A DNA stretch of 64,000 nt, taken from Bog-473 sp963770645 (lineage in GTDB: Bacteria > Actinomycetota > Acidimicrobiia > Acidimicrobiales > RAAP-2). Positions within the stretch are counted from its first letter, which is position 1. Each line of letters begins with the position of its first letter. The notes below the pieces were generated by a model. That model had not been told where the DNA came from. It worked only from the letters and a program-made list of their open reading frames with translations, and made no database searches. Shown here in pieces: positions 43,127 through 49,673 of this stretch. Made by a program: the position numbers and the translations under genes. The stretch is from assembly GCA_963770645.1 (NCBI GenBank), contig CAVYQL010000004.1, positions 310,001 to 374,000 of the forward strand. Direction: 5' to 3'.

Positions 43127-43165
43127 GAGCATCGAACTGGGACACGCACCCTCGATTCGAGATGC

Positions 43166-43834
43166 TCAGTTTTTGGCCTCCTCGATAGTGGCACCCCGGG
43201 CCTCCAGAGCTACCCGTACTCCCTCGACGGGGATGCCAGAAAACTGGGCAACTCTGCCGTCGGAAGTCGTTAGAACCACTTGGCCCCGTTGCGCCGCGAC
43301 CGGCGGCGTAATGAGGAACTTTCGCGGATGGGTTCCCTCGATGAGATCCACAGTACGTAACGACCTGAAGGGGAGTATCTCGGGCGATCCGGAGTGCCCT
43401 GCCGGCCCAAACGAGAGTGCGTCACTGGTCACCACCAGTCTCACCTGCGGTGGATGACCAGCTCGACTGTGCAGTCGTTCGAAGCTGGCTGCGTCTGGGA
43501 GTCCGCTCCCGTCGAATGGTCCCACGTAGAAACCCGTTCGAGACATCCAGTCCCCAGAGCCAGAGCCGTAGAGCTGACGACTGAGCGACTTCTGGCGCAG
43601 CACGGCAAACACAACCAGAGCGACGACGAAGGCAATGGCGATCACGAACAAAATAGGCTCTCTCAGCAGAAATATGACGACGAGCCCGACGACTATCAAT
43701 GGAGCCAGGCCGATGAGAACCATCAACCCTCCACCGTTCGGCAGTCGCGACACGTGAGATTCACCTCCAGCGGGTGGATGGACGCGAACGGTCAGCCCAG
43801 TTGCCGGGAGCGACGAGTTCGCAGCCATTGTCAC
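43166..43834 (-). CDS. Membrane protein with PH-like C-terminal domain
   Basis: 222 aa. After a short N-terminal region come two membrane segments (GLMVLIGLAPLIVVGLVVIF and ILFVIAIAFVVALVVFAVLR). A soluble part follows (PPQVRLVVTSDALSFGPAGH, EILPFRSLRTVDLIEGTHPR, VVLTTSDGRVAQFSGIPVEG) that resembles bacterial PH-like domains. Function unknown. Its stop is 32 bases from ISA copy 4. Confidence 0.7.
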   Translation of the reverse strand: MTMAANSSLPATGLTVRVHPPAGGESHVSRLPNGGGLMVLIGLAPLIVVGLVVIFLLREPILFVIAIAFVVALVVFAVLRQKSLSRQLYGSGSGDWMSRTGFYVGPFDGSGLPDAASFERLHSRAGHPPQVRLVVTSDALSFGPAGHSGSPEILPFRSLRTVDLIEGTHPRKFLITPPVAAQRGQVVLTTSDGRVAQFSGIPVEGVRVALEARGATIEEAKN

Positions 43835-43907
43835 CCATCATCCTTCAAAGATCAGAGTGACGCGATGGATTCCCCTGCCCCCAGAACCGGCAGCGTTCGG
43901 GGACGCG

Positions 43908-44183
43908 CTAGCGCCTCCGAGCCTGCGGTGGCCTCACGAAGCGGTCGAGTCGACCCTTCGTTCCGGGCACCGAGCAGTTGAACCAGGCGAGTGGATAGAA
44001 CACCACAGGATTTCTCGCAATCTTTCCGCACCAAAGCCTTCGCCAGCCGTGCAAGTGGAACGCTCCGTTCGCAAAGCCATCGTCGTGCTCTTGATAGAAA
44101 CCACTCCAACATCGCCCGTCCCAGTAGTTCCATCGCCGTGGCTCGTTGGGGTCCTCGTGCCAACCTTTCTTGGGCTTCTCCAT
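43908..44183 (-). CDS. DUF2510-like small protein
   Basis: 91 aa. The first 30 residues (KGWHEDPNEPRRWNYWDGRC) fit the DUF2510 pattern GWYxDPxxxxxxRYWDGxxW, common in actinobacterial membrane-associated proteins. The rest is Trp/Arg-rich with one possible short hydrophobic stretch (NPVVFYPLAWF). Function unknown. Confidence 0.72.
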   Translation of the reverse strand: MEKPKKGWHEDPNEPRRWNYWDGRCWSGFYQEHDDGFANGAFHLHGWRRLWCGKIARNPVVFYPLAWFNCSVPGTKGRLDRFVRPPQARRR

Positions 44184-44193
44184 CGCTCCCCCA

Positions 44194-44228
44194 GTGTCCC
44201 ACCTATCCGGCGGGCTGGGGCATTTAGC
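44194..44228 (+). repeat. Dispersed repeat copy
   Basis: GTGTCCCACCTATCCGGCGG then GCTGGGGCATTTAGC. Good core and arms. Confidence 0.85.
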
Positions 44229-44248
44229 GCACCCACCCGAACACCGCT

Positions 44249-44755
44249 TTAGACCGGCTGCGGCCTGACTTCACCGTCACTATCCGGAGGTATGAAGGCG
44301 ATGCACGACACGCCGTCGTCCTCGATAGCGGGAAAGACGCCGAGGTACACCATCTCGCCACTGCGCACGTCGGCCAACGCTTCCGAAATCTCCATTGCCC
44401 CCAAGAAGTCCATTTGCAACTCAGGCCCCTCCGCCTGTTCCCTTCCGAGTAGGACCTCGCCAGTGCTGGCAGCAATATCAAATAAGTCGGCCTCCACCTG
44501 CTCCGAGAAAAGTTCTCGGCGGATTCTGTCGTCAAAGAAGAACCCGACCCGGCTTCCTGGACGCAGGTCGGGCAGAACCGCAGTCAGCTCGCTGATGCCT
44601 TGGCAGAAGTACCACCGGGTTGCTCCGCCACCACGGGCGACCCTTTCGAGGACGATGAAGCCGTCACTGGACTCGGCAAGTGGCGCTAAGCGTTTGAAAA
44701 TCCGAGTGGTTGCGTGCCGGTCCACTTTCTGATCATGACGCATGGAAGCCATCAC
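44249..44755 (-). CDS. Hypothetical cytoplasmic protein
   Basis: 168 aa. Beta-rich and acidic (DGFIVLERVARGGGATRWYF, LRPGSRVGFFFDDRIRRELF, FDIAASTGEVLLGREQAEGP). No motif recognised. MRHDQKVDRHATTRIFKRLA at ATG 44743 is a possible alternative start. Confidence 0.62.
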   Translation of the reverse strand: MMASMRHDQKVDRHATTRIFKRLAPLAESSDGFIVLERVARGGGATRWYFCQGISELTAVLPDLRPGSRVGFFFDDRIRRELFSEQVEADLFDIAASTGEVLLGREQAEGPELQMDFLGAMEISEALADVRSGEMVYLGVFPAIEDDGVSCIAFIPPDSDGEVRPQPV

Positions 44756-44766
44756 CTAGCCCGAAT

Positions 44767-44809
44767 GTGCCGCAGGGTGGCACCCGTTTCCGGCGGTATG
44801 GGGCAGTCC
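44767..44809 (+). repeat. Dispersed repeat, long-form copy
   Basis: GTGCCGCAGGGTGGCACCC then GTTTCCGGCGGTATGGGG and CAGTCC. The left 19 bases and the preceding TAGCCCGAA are shared with the copy at 45876. Confidence 0.88.
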
Positions 44810-44825
44810 AATATCCTTTGTCCGC

Positions 44826-45446
44826 ATGGCGGTGTGCCGAGGTTGGCGAAGGGTGCCGGGATGGCTGACCAGCCCGAAGGTGCAACAACTTCACCGGCGG
44901 GTAATCAGACGGGTCAGAACGTGGGAGGAGCCAGAGGCCAGACTGCAACGGCGTCAACGGCTGCTCACAAAACAAGCTCGTTGGTGGGGCTCGGACGGCC
45001 GTCCGACGATGAACTGCAGGGCACTCATCGCTGACGATCTCGAAGAGTTGGGGCGGTTTGGTGAGGCCGTTCCGCTGCGCCAACGGGTATTTGACGCGTA
45101 CCGAGACCACTTCGGAGAGTCCGACATAGACACGCTCAATGCGCAGACCAGCCTTGCGGTTGCCTTGTATCGCGCGGGCGATTCAGATCGGGCTCGGACC
45201 GTTGCCGAGATGTTGCGCAACGTTGGCCAGCGCGATCGCGGCACTGAGGATCTGTATACGTTGTGGGCGGAGGATTTTCTCATGAAAACGGGCGCGGGCT
45301 CGCCGCCTGTGGTGTTTCAGAGCCCGGTCGTGGGAAGTGTCTCGTCGTCGTGGAAGTCGGCATCGCGGTCGGCCTCAACAGGAACAGCGAGGATCACGTC
45401 GCCGAAACCGCGTCGTGACATCGCCGACAATCCAACGACCGAATAA
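44826..45446 (+). CDS. TPR-repeat protein
   Basis: 206 aa. The middle is a tetratricopeptide array of the type found in NB-ARC/kinesin-light-chain-like proteins: ALIADDLEELGRFGEAVPLR, QRVFDAYRDHFGESDIDTLN, then AQTSLAVALYRAGDSDRART. The N-terminal 60 residues are basic and unassigned. The C-terminus is low-complexity Ser-rich. It may be a fragment of a larger TPR protein. Confidence 0.62.
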   Translation: MAVCRGWRRVPGWLTSPKVQQLHRRVIRRVRTWEEPEARLQRRQRLLTKQARWWGSDGRPTMNCRALIADDLEELGRFGEAVPLRQRVFDAYRDHFGESDIDTLNAQTSLAVALYRAGDSDRARTVAEMLRNVGQRDRGTEDLYTLWAEDFLMKTGAGSPPVVFQSPVVGSVSSSWKSASRSASTGTARITSPKPRRDIADNPTTE

Positions 45447-45499
45447 GACACCTTCCTGGCGTACGGAGGCAGGTAGATGCATCGCCTTAGGCTCTGGGG

Positions 45500-45838
45500 A
45501 TGGCAGGTTCCTCATACGAACCAATCTGGTTTCAGAAGGAACGTCCGAGGGCGGCGATGAATGCCCGTCGCTCTACCCTCACCGGGGTCCTGAGGATCAG
45601 GGAGGGAAGCGCCGAGTTCTGTAGCGGAGATCAGGTGATCCAGTTTCAACCCATCCTGTCCGTAGATAGTGGCCGACGTGGTTCCGACTTCGTGAACCGA
45701 TGGATCGAAGTGCAGTACGGCGATCCCGACCGGCCATCCACCGCCTACCTCAACGACGGAGCCTGGCGAGGTTGGCGTCCCATCCTCACAAGAAGCAATC
45801 ACCGAATCCTCACCGAACTGTCGGCGTTGAGCCACTAA
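45500..45838 (+). CDS. Small hypothetical protein
   Basis: 112 aa. Beta-strand-rich (RSTLTGVLRIREGSAEFCSG, DQVIQFQPILSVDSGRRGSD, NRWIEVQYGDPDRPSTAYLN), compatible with a PH-like fold as in the protein at 43166. No signal or membrane segment. Function unknown. Confidence 0.65.
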   Translation: MAGSSYEPIWFQKERPRAAMNARRSTLTGVLRIREGSAEFCSGDQVIQFQPILSVDSGRRGSDFVNRWIEVQYGDPDRPSTAYLNDGAWRGWRPILTRSNHRILTELSALSH

Positions 45839-45875
45839 CCGGCGTTTCCGCGGGACTTGGCGCACTAGCCCGAAA

Positions 45876-45918
45876 GTGCCGCAGGGTGGCACCCAATGCC
45901 GGGCGAACGGGGGCAGGT
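45876..45918 (+). repeat. Dispersed repeat, long-form copy
   Basis: GTGCCGCAGGGTGGCACCC then AATGCCGGGCGAACGGGG and GCAGG. Confidence 0.85.
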
Positions 45919-45949
45919 CGTCCCATCATTGAGAAATACGCATGAGACA

Positions 45950-46390
45950 ATGGGGGTCGTGAAGGTTGTGTCACAAGCCGGGCGGGTCGTCGGAACGATG
46001 ACGCTCGGAATCTTCGTGGCACTGATCCCGTTGGGCACAGTTGCCGGAGGTAGTGACGCACCCGCAAAGGTGAAGGGTGTCATCTCCGTACGGACCGTCG
46101 TGGACCAACGACACGACCCCGCAGGCGTCCACTTCTCGACCTGCAAGCTCTACGAAACGAAGCCGGAGACCATCGTCGCCAAAGGAACGTTTGCGGTCCC
46201 CTTTCCGTACTCGGGCGGCACCATCAGTGTCTTTCCGTTCAATCCAGCCCATCCGGGTGGCGGAGGTTTCGGTAAGAGCCTGCCAATGACGCATAAAGGC
46301 GCCCGGACCTGGCAGGCAACCTTTCATCTGTATGGCAACTGGAAGCCAACCATCTGTGAGTTGGCTATCTCTGCGCCTCAATCCAACTGA
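45950..46390 (+). CDS. Small secreted protein
   Basis: About 146 aa from ATG 45950 (MGVVKVVSQAGRVVGTMTLG), a signal peptide ending near TVAGG. The mature part has two Cys (FSTCKLYETKPETIVAKG and KPTICELAIS) and beta strands. Family unknown. The upstream open frame starts in the repeat and is not used. Confidence 0.65.
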   Translation: MGVVKVVSQAGRVVGTMTLGIFVALIPLGTVAGGSDAPAKVKGVISVRTVVDQRHDPAGVHFSTCKLYETKPETIVAKGTFAVPFPYSGGTISVFPFNPAHPGGGGFGKSLPMTHKGARTWQATFHLYGNWKPTICELAISAPQSN

Positions 46391-46424
46391 GCTAGCAGAG
46401 TGTGGCGATGCGTCGCTCGCGAAG

Positions 46425-46455
46425 TAGCTCCGACCCGGCGAAGTGGGGCACCCCT
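46425..46455 (+). repeat. Dispersed repeat copy
   Basis: AGCTCCGACCCGGCGAAGTG then GGGCACCCC. Near-consensus core. Confidence 0.85.
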
Positions 46456-46515
46456 TAGCGATGGACGTGAACCATCTGATCATCAAGAGAGTCGTATTCT
46501 CCAAGCGTCAGGAGA

Positions 46516-47016
46516 ATGCGTCGGATGGTGGCTTTTCAGCAGGTCGTACGTCGGGCTGCTCTTGGCCTGTCCGTGCTCGTCCTCATGGCGACCACACTGG
46601 CAGAGCCGGTCGCCGCAGAGGTCGCGCCTGCTGGCGGTGTCGTTGAAGTAACCGGCTACAGGCAGCTCACGCTTGACGACGGATCCCTCGGACCCGTAAC
46701 CGTGGTCGTCAAAGGCAAGAGGGCAGCTGCGATCCGGTCTGCTCTCTCCGGCCTGTCGGCCACGTCCTCTTTGCCGGACTGCATGGAGACCGTCGACGCC
46801 TTCAAGATCAGTCTTCTAACCCACCAAGGGGGACGCCCGACGTATGTGGCCACCGAAGACGACTGCCCTACCCCAGGCATCGTGAGCATCAGAGTCAACG
46901 GGAAGACGGCACGGAACTTCCGAGAGGACTGCGCGCTTCGAGCCGCCGTCATTGCCGCCTTGCCAGGAGCACGAGCGGAGGGAACGAGGCGCGACAAGCA
47001 TCCCTGCTCGATCTGA
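46516..47016 (+). CDS. Secreted protein, paralogue of the one at 37749
   Basis: 166 aa with a Sec signal (RRAALGLSVLVLMATTLAEP). The mature part aligns along its length with the protein at 37749 (GVVEVTGY, GPVTVVVKGKRAA, DAFKISLLTHQGGRPTYVAT, REDCALRAAVIAALPGA). ATG 46525 is an alternative start. Unknown exported family. Confidence 0.72.
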   Translation: MRRMVAFQQVVRRAALGLSVLVLMATTLAEPVAAEVAPAGGVVEVTGYRQLTLDDGSLGPVTVVVKGKRAAAIRSALSGLSATSSLPDCMETVDAFKISLLTHQGGRPTYVATEDDCPTPGIVSIRVNGKTARNFREDCALRAAVIAALPGARAEGTRRDKHPCSI

Positions 47017-47048
47017 CCCGCCCCCAGCCGGCGATCTGGGACAGTGGT
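47015..47048 (+). repeat. Dispersed repeat copy
   Basis: GACCCGCCCCCAGCCGGCGA then TCTGGGACAGTGG. Begins at the stop codon of the preceding gene. Confidence 0.78.
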
Positions 47049-47158
47049 AGTCGCTGAGGCAAATGGCCCTGGGGCGCACAGACGGCCCGAGGTGATGGGC
47101 CCGCCGGAGGCCCTCAATGCCCGTGGACTCGGCCCGCTGACAAACCTACGATGGCTAC

Positions 47159-47503
47159 GTGACCGTGGAGCCGATCGCGACGGTTGAGGCATTCGGAGCG
47201 GCATGGGCAGGCCGCGATCTCGAGGCCGCCATCTCGTACCTCAGCGATGACTGCATCTTCGACGCAACGGGACCGGCACCTGACGGATCCCGTCACGTGG
47301 GACATGATCAGATCCGAAAAGCCTGGAAGGACATCTTTGACGATCCCTCGTCGACGTTCGAGCCCGAAGAGACGTTCGGCTCAGGTGACCGGGTGGTGCA
47401 GCGGTGGCGCTACAGCTGGGACGGCGGCCACGTACGAGGCGTCGATCTGTTCAAGGTGGCAGAAGAACGGATCACCGAAAAGCTGTCCTACGTAAAGGGA
47501 TAG
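47159..47503 (+). CDS. SnoaL-like / NTF2-fold protein
   Basis: 114 aa, GTG start. SnoaL_2 pattern: VEAFGAAWAGRDLEAAISYL then SDDCIFDATG, GHDQIRKAWKDIFDD, and the strands VVQRWRYSWDGGHVRGVDLF and KVAEERITEKLSYVKG. Such proteins are small cyclases, isomerases or unassigned binding proteins. Activity unknown. Confidence 0.85.
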   Translation: MTVEPIATVEAFGAAWAGRDLEAAISYLSDDCIFDATGPAPDGSRHVGHDQIRKAWKDIFDDPSSTFEPEETFGSGDRVVQRWRYSWDGGHVRGVDLFKVAEERITEKLSYVKG

Positions 47504-47546
47504 AGCCGGAGTAAGACGAAAGCGGGCTTCGATGAGCGGAGCCGGA

Positions 47547-47579
47547 TAGCGCCACCGGACCGGCGATCGGGGCAGGGGG
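47547..47579 (+). repeat. Dispersed repeat copy
   Basis: ATAGCGCCACCGGACCGGCG then ATCGGGGCAGGGG. Confidence 0.78.
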
Positions 47580-47650
47580 TTGTCGGTAACAAGGGCGCTG
47601 GGCCGTCCCAAACGGTTCTTTACGCTTGAGCAACGCCGCCGACGGAATAC

Positions 47651-47878
47651 GTGCCCAAGTGTTCCTTTTGCGGTAAGCCGCGAAGCAAGGTCCAACGCAT
47701 GGTTGCTGGACCGAAACAGGTGTTCATCTGCAACGAATGTGTCGAGCTATGCAATGACATTTTCGAAGAACAAGGAGAGGTCCAAGTCGCAACTGAGGCG
47801 GGACCAGCTCACTCAGTGGCCGTGACTCGGGCATTGTCAGCGCATCGACAAAGGAAGATCCAAAGACGCGACGACTGA
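47651..47878 (+). CDS. Stand-alone ClpX-type zinc-finger protein
   Basis: 75 aa, GTG start. MPKCSFCGKPRSKVQRMVAG then PKQVFICNECVELCNDIFEE is a complete zf-C4_ClpX domain with four zinc-binding Cys (CxxC...CxxC), nearly as in ClpX. No AAA domain follows; the tail is 30 unrelated residues. In ClpX this domain dimerises and binds adaptors and substrates. A free copy could modulate Clp function or be a remnant. Confidence 0.85.
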   Translation: MPKCSFCGKPRSKVQRMVAGPKQVFICNECVELCNDIFEEQGEVQVATEAGPAHSVAVTRALSAHRQRKIQRRDD

Positions 47879-47880
47879 AC

Positions 47881-47911
47881 CCACGTTGGCGATCCGGCGT
47901 ACAGGGTCACT
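47881..47911 (+). repeat. Dispersed repeat, weaker copy
   Basis: CACGTTGGCGATCCGGCGTA then CAGGGTCACTC, overlapping the stop of the minus-strand gene at 47907. Confidence 0.6.
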
Positions 47912-48077
47912 CTCTACCTTCGCTTGACGTGAAGCACTCGGCGGAGTGCGATGCCAGCAATCCGCCACCCACGAACACGCCGAGTCCGCCAAGAACCAGC
48001 GAACCGAGTGCTACACCGAGGCTCTCGGTAAACGCGCTCCGATTGTCTGAGGGCGTGTCTACGAGTGATTGACCCAC
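47907..48077 (-). CDS. Very small membrane protein
   Basis: 56 aa from GTG 48077 (MGQSLVDTPSDNRSAFTESL). One long hydrophobic segment GVALGSLVLGGLGVFVGGGL. The frame is open upstream across a repeat. Weak coding support beyond the membrane span. Confidence 0.4.
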   Translation of the reverse strand: MGQSLVDTPSDNRSAFTESLGVALGSLVLGGLGVFVGGGLLASHSAECFTSSEGRE

Positions 48078-48084
48078 TACGAAC

Positions 48085-48117
48085 AGCGCCCGCGATCCGG
48101 CGTGCTGGGGCACCTCG
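48085..48117 (+). repeat. Dispersed repeat copy
   Basis: AGCGCCCGCGATCCGGCGTG then CTGGGGCACCTCG. Strong core. Confidence 0.85.
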
Positions 48118-48180
48118 CGGTGTATCCGATGATCGCTCTGAGGTCGCCCACCCGACCGTCTATGGGAAAATCGCGGGCCT

Positions 48181-48635
48181 CTACGTTTGAAGACCTTCAC
48201 GGTAGGCTGATCGGGTGGCCGGTTCGGCGACCATCCGGGTCAAATACAGCGGCGACCGACGTGGACATGGCAGACGGGAGTACTCCGCGTAGTCCTCGAT
48301 GGGCATCGGATTGGGGAACTCCGTGAAGAACAGTCCCTCCAGACCTCCGTCGAGCCAGGCATCATCGGATCGCAATTCGACGGCCACGTATAGCCGGCCT
48401 TTCAGACGCCCTTCTATGGCGCAGTCAGGTCGATCTGACGCTCGCTGACGGAGAGGACAGCACAGTCGTTTTGCGGCAAGGACCGAGCGGGCATCCCGTG
48501 GGTTTGGGTCGCCGACAAGTCCCCGTGGGCGTGAGCCCTCGCGCGACCTCGTTTGCACGATTCGCGCGCCAGCGTGGGATGTTCTGCGAAAATCGGCGGC
48601 TCGCTGGGGTCGCCCGCTCCCCGCAGTCGGGGCAC
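48181..48635 (-). pseudogene. Possible decayed gene
   Basis: The 3' part reads plausibly (GRLYVAVELRSDDAWLDGGL, TEFPNPMPIEDYAEYSRLPC) and stops at 48181. The 5' part seems to lie in another frame (a CPDCGERATP zinc-ribbon-like start near 48635). No complete frame has a convincing product. Low confidence. Confidence 0.3.
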
Positions 48636-48638
48636 CCC
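48608..48638 (+). repeat. Degenerate repeat copy
   Basis: GGTCGCCCGCTCCCCGCAGT then CGGGGCACCCC. Right arm good, core altered. Confidence 0.5.
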
Positions 48639-49032
48639 AAGATCCTCTAGGGCTTCTTGCTCCGCTACACCGCTTGAGGCCCGACCGGCAAGGGAATCGG
48701 AGTGATCGTCTCAATCGTTGTCCATTGCGCGATTGTGGCTCGGCGGGGATTGATCGGGCCCGGCGGGAACCCGATCTGGATGTCCTTGCACGGAACGTTC
48801 ATGGATCCCGGCGGGTTCGGCTGCGATGGAGGGGTAGGACGACCCTTCCCACATAAGCCCTTCAGGTCAAGGCCGCCTTCCTAGGGATTCGTTTCCTGTT
48901 CGACATCGAGCTCCCACGTGCACCCTGAACCATCTCGCACGGTGCCTCACACGTCGAGAATTGTGAATGAGGGTGAAGTCGGACTCGCCGTATGAGCGGG
49001 GACCGGCGTCGACTGCCCACCACTGATGCTGG
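48639..49032. other. Stretch without a supported gene
   Basis: About 390 bases. Short open frames on the plus strand (48674-48884) lack recognisable features. I see no RNA or element. Confidence 0.4.
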
Positions 49033-49344
49033 TCACCCGAGCTTGCTTGTTGTCGTCATCGACGGCCTCGAACACCTCGAGACCCGATCGCACCAACGGC
49101 ATGATCGAGGCATAGCGACGGCCAGTCCCCTTGACACCGAAAGGGGAGGTGCTTGCAGCCGGCCCAATCGGGCTGGCTCTTGAGGCGGTTGTCGTTCCCC
49201 GGTTGGAGAGGTCGTGCTCGTCGAGGTCACCGACGCTATATGTCCGCTGTGGCGTTGTTCTGCCCCGGCAAGGGAGGCCATCACAAAGCCGCTAGCGGTA
49301 TAGAGGATCGCTACCGAGACAAAGGCTGCGATCGCCCTACCCAC
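49033..49344 (-). CDS. Possible small membrane-anchored protein
   Basis: 103 aa from GTG 49344 (MGRAIAAFVSVAILYTASGF): one membrane segment, then a Ser/Thr/Pro-rich tail. No family. Composition after the anchor is not strongly protein-like. Confidence 0.35.
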   Translation of the reverse strand: MGRAIAAFVSVAILYTASGFVMASLAGAEQRHSGHIASVTSTSTTSPTGERQPPQEPARLGRLQAPPLSVSRGLAVAMPRSCRWCDRVSRCSRPSMTTTSKLG

Positions 49345-49377
49345 GACTGAAGAGTACGACGGTATTCGTCCCAGCGT

Positions 49378-49408
49378 TGACCTCAGTTCCGGCGTTCTGG
49401 GGCACCGT
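49378..49408 (+). repeat. Dispersed repeat copy
   Basis: TGACCTCAGTTCCGGCGTTC then TGGGGCACCGT. The following 265 bases (49409-49673) hold no supported gene. Confidence 0.8.
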
Positions 49409-49673
49409 CCTCTGCGGCAAACTGGCAACGTGACTCGGACTCCCGATGACAGCCGTGCTCGATGAGATGCAGCGGTGGCGCTCAAGAGAATGGTTGCGGA
49501 CCATGTCATGCCTGTGATGGCACCCCACGGGTACACGGGCCGCGAGATGTTCGAGGGCAGTTGCCCCGAGGTGAGGGACACATGTACGGAGCGATCCCTG
49601 CGATCCCGATGGACCTGTCGCCGTACTGAAACTCGGTGCCTACTGGCAGCGGCGAGGGGGCGGTGATCTGAAG

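Larger units (their letters stand above)
41792..43133 (+). mobile_element. ISA copy 4, IS110-family element
   Basis: Same length and sequence as copy 1, offset by 36994. Same orientation and repeat position. Confidence 0.93.
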
